DNA of 7,664 nt from Candidatus Colwelliibacteriota bacterium. Lineage in GTDB: Bacteria > Patescibacteriota > Minisyncoccia > UBA6257 > Colwellbacteraceae. Under the pieces are notes generated by a model. The model saw nothing but the letters and a program-made list of their open reading frames with translations. It did no database searches and was not told where the DNA came from. The stretch covers positions 1-7,664 of the forward strand of contig JACWAO010000101.1 of assembly GCA_014874305.1 (NCBI GenBank). The letters are read 5' to 3'. Positions 1 to 4,778 of this stretch are shown here, piece after piece. Position numbers and translations under genes: made by a program. Each line of letters begins with the position of its first letter. Within the stretch, counting starts at the first letter, position 1.

Positions 1-1262
1 GTATCTCAGCCATAGCGCGGATGATGCTGAAGCGGGGAATAAGCGTCAGCGGGTCGGATCGCTCTTCTTCCATAATCACGAGCGAGTTAAAAAAACTCGG
101 AGCACGTGTTTTTATAGAGCACAAAGCCTCGAACGTTACAAGGAATGTGGACATTGTGATATACACGATCGCTGTTCCAGAGAATAACCCGGAGCTTGCT
201 CAGACTAAAAAGATGGGGATTCCGGTTATGACCTACCCGCAGGCCCTCGGTGAGATTTCTAAGGATCATTTTACCATCGCTGTTTCGGGAACTCACGGCA
301 AAACTACGACCACGGCCATGATAGGGGGCATCTTTAAGGACGCGAAAAAAGATCCGACAGTGGTTGTCGGCAGTTTAATCGGGAAAGGTAAAAGCAACTT
401 AATAGCTGGAAAAGGAAAGTATTTCATAGCCGAGGCATGCGAGTATAAAAGATCGTTCCTTAATCTTCACCCGAAAATAATAGTAATTACAAACATCGAT
501 AACGACCACTTGGATTACTATAAAAACTTAAAGGAGATTCAGAAAGCGTTTAGCGAGTTCGTTTCTAAGCTTGGTGCTAAGGATTACCTGGTAACCGACG
601 CGAAAAATCCGACCGTTGCTCCGGTTGTAAAGAATGCTTTATGCCGTGTTATTGATTTCAAGAAAGAAAGCGTAAGAGGATTAAAACTGTCTGTTCCGGG
701 CGCGCATAATATTTTAAATGCCCAGGCGGCGCTTGCTGTTTCTAAAATTGCCGGAATTCCGAGATCGACCGCCATAAAATATCTCGCTCATTTCCCTGGA
801 ACATGGAGGCGGTTCGAGTTTAAAGGAAAAACCAGGTCAGGCGCGCTGGTTTATGATGATTACGCGCATCACCCAACAGAGATAAAAGCGACGCTTTCCG
901 CCGCGAGAGAGGTTATTAGAAAAAACAAAAACAGCATAAAGAAACTTATAGTCGTTTTCCAACCGCACTTGTACAGCCGCACCAAGCTCTTATTTAAGGA
1001 GTTCGCGAAGAGTTTTAATGACGCGGACGAACTTGTTTTGGTTCCGATATATGCCGCGCGTGAGACGAACGACAAGACGGTCTCCTCGGCGGAGCTGGCT
1101 AGGGAGGTAAAAAAGAATGGAATTGACGCCAAGGCGGTAGATAGTTTTAAAGAGGCCGTTCAACTCCTTAAGGGACGTTCCGGCAAGGGGTATATGATCT
1201 TAACCATGGGCGCGGGGGATGTTTATAAGATTGGAGAGTGGTTGTTGAAGAAAAAGAGATAG
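1..1262 (+). CDS. murC: UDP-N-acetylmuramate--L-alanine ligase MurC (5' truncated by window)
   Basis: MurC is the cytoplasmic ligase that adds L-alanine to UDP-N-acetylmuramate using ATP, the first amino-acid step of peptidoglycan precursor synthesis. The frame is already open at position 3, where codons read I-S-A-I-A-R before the first ATG at 21. That matches the end of the N-terminal nucleotide-binding motif of the family, so the true start lies upstream of the window. Numbering from the ATG at 21, I see the ATP P-loop GTHGKTTTT (90-98), EACEYKRSFL (138-147), NIDNDHLDYY (158-167), PGAHNILNAQAA (226-237), FPGTWRRFEFKG (258-269), DDYAHHPTEIKATL (279-292), FQPHLYSRT (313-321) and a C-terminal MGAGD. 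All three Mur ligase domains are represented. The segment between DHLDYY and PGAHN is about 30 residues shorter than in E. coli MurC (from memory). The gene ends convergently with the minus-strand unit at 1270-1631. Assignment is near certain. Confidence 0.97.
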   Translation, partial: ISAIARMMLKRGISVSGSDRSSSIITSELKKLGARVFIEHKASNVTRNVDIVIYTIAVPENNPELAQTKKMGIPVMTYPQALGEISKDHFTIAVSGTHGKTTTTAMIGGIFKDAKKDPTVVVGSLIGKGKSNLIAGKGKYFIAEACEYKRSFLNLHPKIIVITNIDNDHLDYYKNLKEIQKAFSEFVSKLGAKDYLVTDAKNPTVAPVVKNALCRVIDFKKESVRGLKLSVPGAHNILNAQAALAVSKIAGIPRSTAIKYLAHFPGTWRRFEFKGKTRSGALVYDDYAHHPTEIKATLSAAREVIRKNKNSIKKLIVVFQPHLYSRTKLLFKEFAKSFNDADELVLVPIYAARETNDKTVSSAELAREVKKNGIDAKAVDSFKEAVQLLKGRSGKGYMILTMGAGDVYKIGEWLLKKKR

Positions 1263-1269
1263 TATATCC

Positions 1270-1304
1270 CAAAAAGGAAAGCTCCCGCCCGAAGGTGGGA
1301 GCTT
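1270..1304 (-). terminator. Rho-independent terminator of the minus-strand unit, facing murC
   Basis: Positions 1279-1304 form an 11-bp stem (AAGCTCCCGCC / GGTGGGAGCTT, one G-U pair in RNA) around a CGAA loop. Read on the minus strand, the stem is followed by TTTCCTTTTTGG, a proper T-tract. On the + strand it is followed by GTATGTCG, so it is a poor terminator for murC, which ends 16 nt upstream. The polarity points to a transcript arriving from the right on the minus strand. Confidence 0.75.
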
Positions 1305-1362
1305 GTATGTCGCGGGTGCAATAATGATACCGAGGTTCAGAAACGTCGTCCGGGGTTGCGCT

Positions 1363-1560
1363 TCACGCAACGGGGTTTGGGGTTCTTGGGACCTCGCGCG
1401 GGCCCATCGACACGCGCTCGTACCCCTCCTTCTTCCAGGCCTCCAGAACCTCGGCCATCTCCACCATCTCCCCAATATTCCGGGGCGGCGGAAGAATTAT
1501 CAGTTTGGAAGTCGATCCCTTCGGTCCGCGCAAAGCCTTTAGAACCCATTGCACCGGCAT
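1363..1560 (-). CDS. Small hypothetical protein (63-65 aa), convergent with murC
   Basis: I do not recognise this protein. The frame gives 65 residues from the ATG at 1560-1558, or 63 from a GTG at 1554-1552. An SD-like GAGAGGG lies directly against the ATG but 6 nt before the GTG, so GTG (after ATGCCG) is the better start. The sequence looks protein-like: a short strand KLIILPPP, then an amphipathic acidic/basic helix (EMVEMAEVLEAWKKEGYERV) and a proline-containing tail ending NPVA. No signal peptide or membrane segment is visible. It sits inside a complete unit of minus-strand promoter (1603-1631), 5' hairpin, SD, ORF and terminator (1270-1304), and that context is the main argument that it is real. 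Overlapping frames on both strands are rich in Pro/Arg/Ser and look like shadows. The transcript could instead be a structured RNA of about 320 nt, but I saw no RNase P, tmRNA or SRP signature. Confidence 0.5.
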   Translation of the reverse strand: MPVQWVLKALRGPKGSTSKLIILPPPRNIGEMVEMAEVLEAWKKEGYERVSMGPREVPRTPNPVA

Positions 1561-1579
1561 CCCTCTCTGGAACAGATTT

Positions 1580-1594
1580 CTAGCGCCTCGCTAG
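1580..1594 (-). promoter_or_regulatory. 5'-terminal hairpin of the minus-strand transcript
   Basis: CTAGCG (1580-1585), a 3-nt spacer and CGCTAG (1589-1594) form a perfect inverted repeat. The promoter at 1603-1631 predicts a start near 1596, so this hairpin would be at the very 5' end of the RNA, just ahead of the SD at 1561-1567. A mRNA-stabilising hairpin or a repressor site at +1 are both possible. Confidence 0.4.
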
Positions 1595-1602
1595 ATTTGG
1601 TA

Positions 1603-1631
1603 ATAATTTATCAGACAGCGGTATTTGTCAA
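1603..1631 (-). promoter_or_regulatory. Minus-strand sigma-70-type promoter of the small ORF
   Basis: Read on the minus strand, a perfect TTGACA (1631-1626) is followed by exactly 17 nt and AATTAT (1608-1603; 4 of 6 matches to TATAAT). Predicted transcription start is about 1596, giving a short leader to the SD at 1561-1567. It is the only perfect -35 hexamer with optimal spacing I found in the murC-protease gap. Confidence 0.6.
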
Positions 1632-1703
1632 TATTAACTGAGGGGCAACTATACCATGAAAACAAGTAGAATAATAAGGTCGAGCGATATTCCTTAATTA
1701 ATA

Positions 1704-1732
1704 ATGACACGTACTATGACTGCGTGTATAAT
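1704..1732 (+). promoter_or_regulatory. Promoter of the protease / beta-flower operon
   Basis: ATGACA (1704-1709; 5 of 6 to TTGACA), a 17-nt spacer and a perfect TATAAT (1727-1732). The expected transcription start is about 7 nt further on, at 1739-1740, which coincides with the ATG at 1740. The longest in-frame ATG (1704) is inside the -35 box, so it would not be transcribed from this promoter. This both supports the start at 1740 and predicts a leaderless mRNA. Confidence 0.65.
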
Positions 1733-1739
1733 TATCTTG

Positions 1740-2447
1740 ATGGATTGCCAAAAGATTATCGAGCAGAGTAAAGACAGTATCGCCTTTATTTTAACTGAAG
1801 ATGGAACAGGAAGCGGGTTTATTTTCCAAGAAGAGAACATCTTAGTTACATGTAACCATGTAATAAATGGAAGTAAAAAGATTTTTATAAAATTTCCTGA
1901 TTCAGAATATATTGGTGTGGATATTATCATTCGTGATGAAGAGCACGATTTAGCACTATTAAGTTTTTCTCCGGACAAAAAGAGAAAGCCGTTGACCTTG
2001 GCAAAAAACCTTAATGTTAGGGAAGGAACGCCAGCGGCATTTTCTGGCTATCCCTTGGGGCTAAAAAATCTCACAACACACCAAGGAATTATATCCGGAG
2101 TTACTAAAGATCCGGTGGGAATTGTAACGTACAGTATTGACGGAACCGTTAATCCGGGGAATAGCGGATGCCCATTGATGAATTCCAACGGCGATGTTAT
2201 TGGTATAATAAATGCGATGCGAGTCGAAAGTGGAAAATTATTAAACAAGGTTAAGGAAATGAAGGTTGGTGCTATGAAGATTCACGATACGGATTTGGTA
2301 GAAATTTTTCAGGGTATAATAAGAAATATTCAATTAGGTATCGGCTATGCCGTCCCCGCATCATATATTCCTGAACGAAAAAAGATTAACGGAGATCAAC
2401 CAAAGATAGAGAAACCAGAAAATCAAAACAATAACGACGAAAAATAA
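1740..2447 (+). CDS. Intracellular trypsin-fold serine protease (S1-like, no PDZ domain)
   Basis: A serine endopeptidase of the chymotrypsin/trypsin fold, related to the bacterial S1 'trypsin-like peptidase' domain. From the ATG at 1740 it has 235 residues; a longer frame from 1704 adds 12 residues that overlap the promoter and lack an SD. The N-terminus (MDCQKIIEQSKDSIAFIL) has no signal peptide or transmembrane helix, so a cytoplasmic location is inferred. In order: the GTGSGF entry strand; the His site in LVTCNHV (His40); the Asp site in EEHDLALL (Asp70); the oxyanion and nucleophile site GTVNPGNSGCPL (Ser142). The complete triad predicts an active enzyme. The usual GNSGGP is GNSGCP here. 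The end of the domain (GIGYAVPASYI) is followed by a short polar, Asn/Lys/Glu-rich tail and no PDZ domain, unlike DegP/HtrA. The stop is 1 nt before the beta-flower gene, so the two are co-translated. The cellular substrate is unknown. Confidence 0.88.
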   Translation: MDCQKIIEQSKDSIAFILTEDGTGSGFIFQEENILVTCNHVINGSKKIFIKFPDSEYIGVDIIIRDEEHDLALLSFSPDKKRKPLTLAKNLNVREGTPAAFSGYPLGLKNLTTHQGIISGVTKDPVGIVTYSIDGTVNPGNSGCPLMNSNGDVIGIINAMRVESGKLLNKVKEMKVGAMKIHDTDLVEIFQGIIRNIQLGIGYAVPASYIPERKKINGDQPKIEKPENQNNNDEK

Positions 2448-2448
2448 G

Positions 2449-2763
2449 ATGTTTAAAAATATTTTTAGATCAGATGGCATATACCTTGGATTTATAAAGG
2501 ACGATTTTTTGTTCTCGCGGGATGGCGTATATATGGGGTGGGTAGAAGGGACTTTCGTTTGGGACAAAAACGGAAACTTTAGGGGATTATTAGAGAATAA
2601 GAGTGGCGTTTACTATATTCTTTTGGAAAGATACACGATTTTACCGACGCCGAGAACTCCTAAAATAAGCCCCAACACAACACCACCCAATCCTCCGGGG
2701 CAGATTCAGCCTATTACCCTACCGCCCGGCGTAGCCGATGGATTCTCTAGCCACGTAGATTAA
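2449..2763 (+). CDS. 4-fold beta-flower domain protein with proline-rich tail
   Basis: 104 residues. The first ~60 carry short repeats with the pattern DGxYxGxIxxxxLF: DGIYLGFIKDDFLF (9-22), DGVYMGWVEGTFVW (25-38), NGNFRGLLENKSGVYYI (41-57). This is the hallmark of the 4-fold beta-flower domain as I know it. Residues 65-90 form a proline/threonine-rich linker, and the end TLPPGVADGF resembles the LPPG-type tail that often closes such proteins, so the gene appears complete. No catalytic residues are evident; a binding or scaffold role is inferred, possibly for the protease encoded just upstream. The ATG follows the protease stop by one base (TAAgATG) with no convincing SD, which points to translational coupling. 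Family assignment is from pattern memory; function is unknown. Confidence 0.75.
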   Translation: MFKNIFRSDGIYLGFIKDDFLFSRDGVYMGWVEGTFVWDKNGNFRGLLENKSGVYYILLERYTILPTPRTPKISPNTTPPNPPGQIQPITLPPGVADGFSSHVD

Positions 2764-2765
2764 AC

Positions 2766-2954
2766 ATGAAAGAAAAAGAGGAAATAAGCGATAAAGATAA
2801 TTTTTTCTTCGTTTTAAACAAAGCTATATCCTCCCCATCAAAGCCTCAAAAACAGGCGAAGTCCGGTGGTTATACCGAAAAGAAAACTCGTCGACGTAAG
2901 TCTGTAAGTGCTTTGAAGAAACGGAGTGGTAAGTCCCGTCAACGGAACGCTTAA
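2766..2954 (+). CDS. Small lysine-rich ORF overlapping the transposase 3' end (antisense); possibly truncated or IS-borne
   Basis: 62 residues, starting 2 nt after the beta-flower stop with no SD. The first ~20 codons (MKEKEEISDKDNFFFVLNKA) look like a genuine acidic/basic N-terminus. From 2824 the frame lies antisense to the conserved transposase C-terminus (DEFSFRYNHR region), and its Lys/Arg/Ser-rich remainder (for example GGYTEKKTRRRK) is what such an antisense reading would give. Three readings are possible: a third gene of the protease operon cut by the insertion; a passenger ORF of the element; or chance. There is no homology evidence for any of these. It is kept because of its tight spacing to the operon. 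Confidence 0.3.
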   Translation: MKEKEEISDKDNFFFVLNKAISSPSKPQKQAKSGGYTEKKTRRRKSVSALKKRSGKSRQRNA

Positions 2955-3630
2955 GCTGTCCCCAAAATCCCTCGATAGAGTTGGTATTAACGTCTCCATA
3001 GGCGTACTTCTTTTTCCCGTGTTTAACGTACTTATGCCGGTATCCTAGAGCCGGAGTTTTCTTGTAGATATTAAACTCGTCGGTGATTAGGGTAGAGTCT
3101 TTTTTAATGTTCTTCTTTATCTTTCCAAGTATGATGTGGGTTTGTCTTGCCTCGATCTGATAGGCTTTTATCTTTCCTTTTCTTTCCGTCATACCCATAA
3201 CCGCCGACTTATTCTTAAATTCGTTCTCTCTTTTGTCCTTGCCGCCGAAATAGGTCTCGTCCACTTCTACATCGCCGGATAACATTTTCCTATCCTGCTT
3301 CATAAGTTGTCTTATCTGACAGCCTATCCTCCAAGCTGTTTTGTAAGTTACGCCTAACTGTCTTTGTAGCTCCTTAGCTGAGATACCGTTCCTAGAAGCC
3401 GAGAAAAGATAGATAGCGTAAAACCATAGGATAAGAGGGGTTGAGGAGTGTTCAAAAATAGTTCCCTTAACCGGATGTATTTGTTTGCCCTTAGAATTAG
3501 CAAAGCATTTACGCCCCTTCACATAGTAATATCCTTTAATATTAGGATATTTCCTGTTAAATATATACGCGAGGCAGGCCTTTTCATCGGGGAACTCCCG
3601 TTTAAAATCTTGAATAGTGTATTTTTCCAT
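2824..3630 (-). CDS. IS1595-family ISXO2-like transposase (DDE)
   Basis: 268 residues, intact. The catalytic core shows D124 in VDETYFGG, D184 in ITDEFNIYKK and E220 in NTNSIEGFW followed by K227 in QLKR: the DDE(K) arrangement of the IS1595 family. The N-terminal part carries the family's GTIFEHSSTPLILWFYAIYL and helix-turn-helix-like GISAKELQRQLGVTYKTAWR segments; the C-terminus has the DEFSFRYNHR motif. It catalyses cut-and-paste-type mobility of its element. The N-terminal zinc ribbon usual in this group appears degenerate: only Cys19, Cys42 and Cys104 exist, and the stretch GRKCFANSKGKQIHP lacks the paired cysteines. The ATG at 3630 lies 6 nt after a -10 box, so translation is predicted to be leaderless. 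The gene is convergent with the protease operon. Confidence 0.93.
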   Translation of the reverse strand: MEKYTIQDFKREFPDEKACLAYIFNRKYPNIKGYYYVKGRKCFANSKGKQIHPVKGTIFEHSSTPLILWFYAIYLFSASRNGISAKELQRQLGVTYKTAWRIGCQIRQLMKQDRKMLSGDVEVDETYFGGKDKRENEFKNKSAVMGMTERKGKIKAYQIEARQTHIILGKIKKNIKKDSTLITDEFNIYKKTPALGYRHKYVKHGKKKYAYGDVNTNSIEGFWGQLKRSVDGTYHSVSSKHLQTYVDEFSFRYNHRTSPVFEALMGRI

Positions 3631-3636
3631 ACTTCC

Positions 3637-3665
3637 ATCCTAGCAAACTATATACTTGTTGTCAA
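3637..3665 (-). promoter_or_regulatory. Transposase promoter (minus strand)
   Basis: On the minus strand: perfect TTGACA (3665-3660), 17-nt spacer, TAGGAT (3642-3637; 4 of 6). The -10 box ends 6 nt before the transposase ATG, so the predicted transcription start falls on or beside the start codon. The -35 box overlaps the left arm of the inverted repeat at 3663-3702. Confidence 0.65.
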
Positions 3666-3708
3666 GGGATAGTTACCAACTGAGGAGAGCTGGTTTCCCT
3701 TGTTTTCT
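3663..3708 (+). terminator. Inverted repeat with T-tract: likely + strand terminator at the transposase 5' side
   Basis: CAAGGGA (3663-3669) pairs perfectly with TCCCTTG (3696-3702). Inside it, ACCA-n-CT (3675-3681) pairs with AG-n-TGGT (3688-3694) around a GAGGAG loop. On the + strand the stem is followed by TTTTCT. It would stop + strand transcripts from the protease operon before murB, after they have run antisense through the transposase. Alternatively it is part of the element's end or an operator, because it includes the transposase -35 region. Confidence 0.5.
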
Positions 3709-3725
3709 ATAAACCTCCTTTTTTG

Positions 3726-3731
3726 TATAAT
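3726..3731 (+). promoter_or_regulatory. -10 box of the murB promoter
   Basis: A perfect TATAAT at 3726-3731 in a T-rich context. The -35 is weak: TTTTCT (3703-3708) at 17 nt, or TTGTTT (3700-3705) at 20 nt. The predicted start (about 3737-3739) coincides with the first base of the structured leader. A second TATAAT at 3802-3807 lacks a recognisable -35. Confidence 0.5.
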
Positions 3732-3737
3732 ACTTAT

Positions 3738-3794
3738 GAGCGGCAGTGAGAGCACTCACTCAACAAAAATACTTGGAGGTCACCCCTGCCGCTC
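3738..3794 (+). promoter_or_regulatory. Structured 5' leader RNA of murB (candidate cis-regulatory RNA)
   Basis: GAGCGGCAG (3738-3746) and CTGCCGCTC (3786-3794) are perfect 9-nt complements that would close the leader, beginning at the predicted +1. Inside it, AGTGAG (3745-3750), loop AGCA and CTCACT (3755-3760) form a second hairpin; it shares AG with the outer stem, so the two compete by two pairs. An A-rich single strand and a consensus GGAGGT (3775-3780) follow. No ATG or GTG lies at SD distance from that GGAGGT. No T-tract follows, so it is not a simple terminator. I do not recognise a known riboswitch class. A 29-codon frame (3736-3825) also crosses this leader. Confidence 0.45.
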
Positions 3795-3827
3795 CTGCAT
3801 TTATAATAGAGAGATTAGGTTTTAGAA

Positions 3828-4778
3828 ATGGGAAGAAATGAGAGAGTAGAACTGAAGAAGTTAAGTAGCTTTAAGATCGGCGGCCCAGCCGATAATTTTT
3901 TGTCCGTAAAGAACGCAGAGGAGGCGGTAGAAGGCATTAAGGAGTGGCGCCGCCGTATTTTTCCGTTGGGGAGAAAAGATGTTTTTGTTTTGGGAGGTGG
4001 AACCAATATCCTCTGGGGCGATCGCGGATTTAAGGGCCTGGTTATTAAACCGGAGATAAATATACTGGAACCAGCGGATGACGGCATAAGAGTCGGAGCC
4101 GGAGTGCCGGTGTCGGAGGTATTGAACTTAGCGGCGGAAAATAATTTGAGCGGACTGGAATGGGCCGGTGGGCTTCCCGGGACTGTCGGCGGAGCCGTTT
4201 TTGGAAATGCCGGAGCTTTTGGGGGAGAGATAAAAGATTCGCTCCTTGAGGTTTTGAGCTTGGACCTCAAGACATATTCTATTATAAAACGCGGGGCAGC
4301 GGAGTGCGGGTTTTCTTATCGCAATAGTATTTTTAGGAGGAATCGCGGCAAAGAAATAATACTGGAGGCGGTTTTTAAGCTGGTTCCGGGGGATAGAGGC
4401 GAGATATTAGACAAGATGTCGGAGCGTATCCGGTATCGTAAGGAGCGCCAGCCTCTGGAACATCCTAATATAGGCAGTATCTTTAAAAATGTTCCGGTTG
4501 AAAGAATGCCAAACGGAGTTATCGAGGAGTACGGGCTTAATATCAAGACTGATCCGTTTCCCGTAATACCGACTGCCAGGTTGATTTCCGAAGCCGGATT
4601 GCGCGGGTTGTCTCTCGGGGGAGCAATGGTCTCGCCAAAGCACCCAAACTTTATAGTCAACGTGCTAAGCGCCAGCTCCGATGATGTGGCGGGACTGATA
4701 GAAGTCGTGAAAGAAGCGGTTTACGGCAAGTTCGGCGTTCTGCTCGAGGAAGAAATTCTTAATTTAGCGCGCCGGTGA
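3828..4778 (+). CDS. murB: UDP-N-acetylenolpyruvoylglucosamine reductase MurB
   Basis: MurB is the FAD- and NADPH-dependent cytoplasmic enzyme that reduces UDP-GlcNAc-enolpyruvate to UDP-MurNAc, the substrate later used by MurC. 316 residues, full length. The start is ATG 3828; an in-frame TAG at 3816-3818 limits the start to this ATG, and AGGT (3817-3820) is a modest SD. Motifs: LSSFKIGGPAD (12-22), GGGTNIL (56-62) and the FAD-site run GLEWAGGLPGTVGGAVFGNAG (109-129), the catalytic Tyr-Arg in GFSYRNSIF (161-169), the proton-donor Ser in IGSIFKN (215-221), GLRGLSLGGAMVSPKHPNFIVN (257-278) and the C-terminal catalytic Glu region EEEI (307-310). About 20 extra residues lie between FKN and LISEAG. 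It is separated from murC by about 2.5 kb of accessory DNA. Assignment is very secure. Confidence 0.97.
   Translation: MGRNERVELKKLSSFKIGGPADNFLSVKNAEEAVEGIKEWRRRIFPLGRKDVFVLGGGTNILWGDRGFKGLVIKPEINILEPADDGIRVGAGVPVSEVLNLAAENNLSGLEWAGGLPGTVGGAVFGNAGAFGGEIKDSLLEVLSLDLKTYSIIKRGAAECGFSYRNSIFRRNRGKEIILEAVFKLVPGDRGEILDKMSERIRYRKERQPLEHPNIGSIFKNVPVERMPNGVIEEYGLNIKTDPFPVIPTARLISEAGLRGLSLGGAMVSPKHPNFIVNVLSASSDDVAGLIEVVKEAVYGKFGVLLEEEILNLARR

Larger units (their letters stand above)
2764..3708 (-). mobile_element. IS1595-family (ISXO2-like) insertion sequence, ends not resolved
   Basis: The element is defined by its transposase (2824-3630) and that gene's own promoter (3637-3665). I searched by eye for terminal inverted repeats between 2640-2826 and 3660-3740 and found no convincing pair. 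A purine-rich imperfect match (about 2770-2789 against the reverse complement of 3688-3708) exists but is low complexity. I also found no clean 8-bp target duplication; only a TAAAC core occurs near 2758-2763 and 3710-3714. The stated limits are therefore outer guesses: the end of the beta-flower gene on the left and the end of the 3663-3708 inverted repeat on the right. Confidence 0.5.

Noticed and set aside
1303..1583. Two + strand ORFs (1303-1542 and 1356-1583) opposite the minus-strand small ORF
   Set aside because: Their products are dominated by Pro/Arg/Ser runs, there is no promoter or SD on the + strand, and both are explained as antisense shadows of the minus-strand unit.
1270..1600. 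Known structured RNA (RNase P, tmRNA, SRP, T-box) in the minus-strand unit
   Set aside because: I looked for the RNase P core GAGGAAAGTCC, the T-box TGGNACC bulge and the SRP apical motif and found none. The protein reading is more coherent.
1656..1697. 13-codon ORF (MKTSRIIRSSDIP) with an SD-like GAGGGG 10 nt upstream
   Set aside because: No convincing + strand promoter precedes it, it is very short, and it ends before the protease promoter. It may be a gene remnant but nothing supports expression.
1263..3735. CRISPR array or tRNA gene in the accessory block
   Set aside because: There are no regularly spaced repeats, and no T-arm GGTTCRANYCC with a matching acceptor stem was found on either strand.
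3815..4270. Long minus-strand ORF of 151 codons opposite murB
   Set aside because: It lies wholly antisense to the conserved 5' half of murB, is rich in Ser/Pro and has no promoter or SD.
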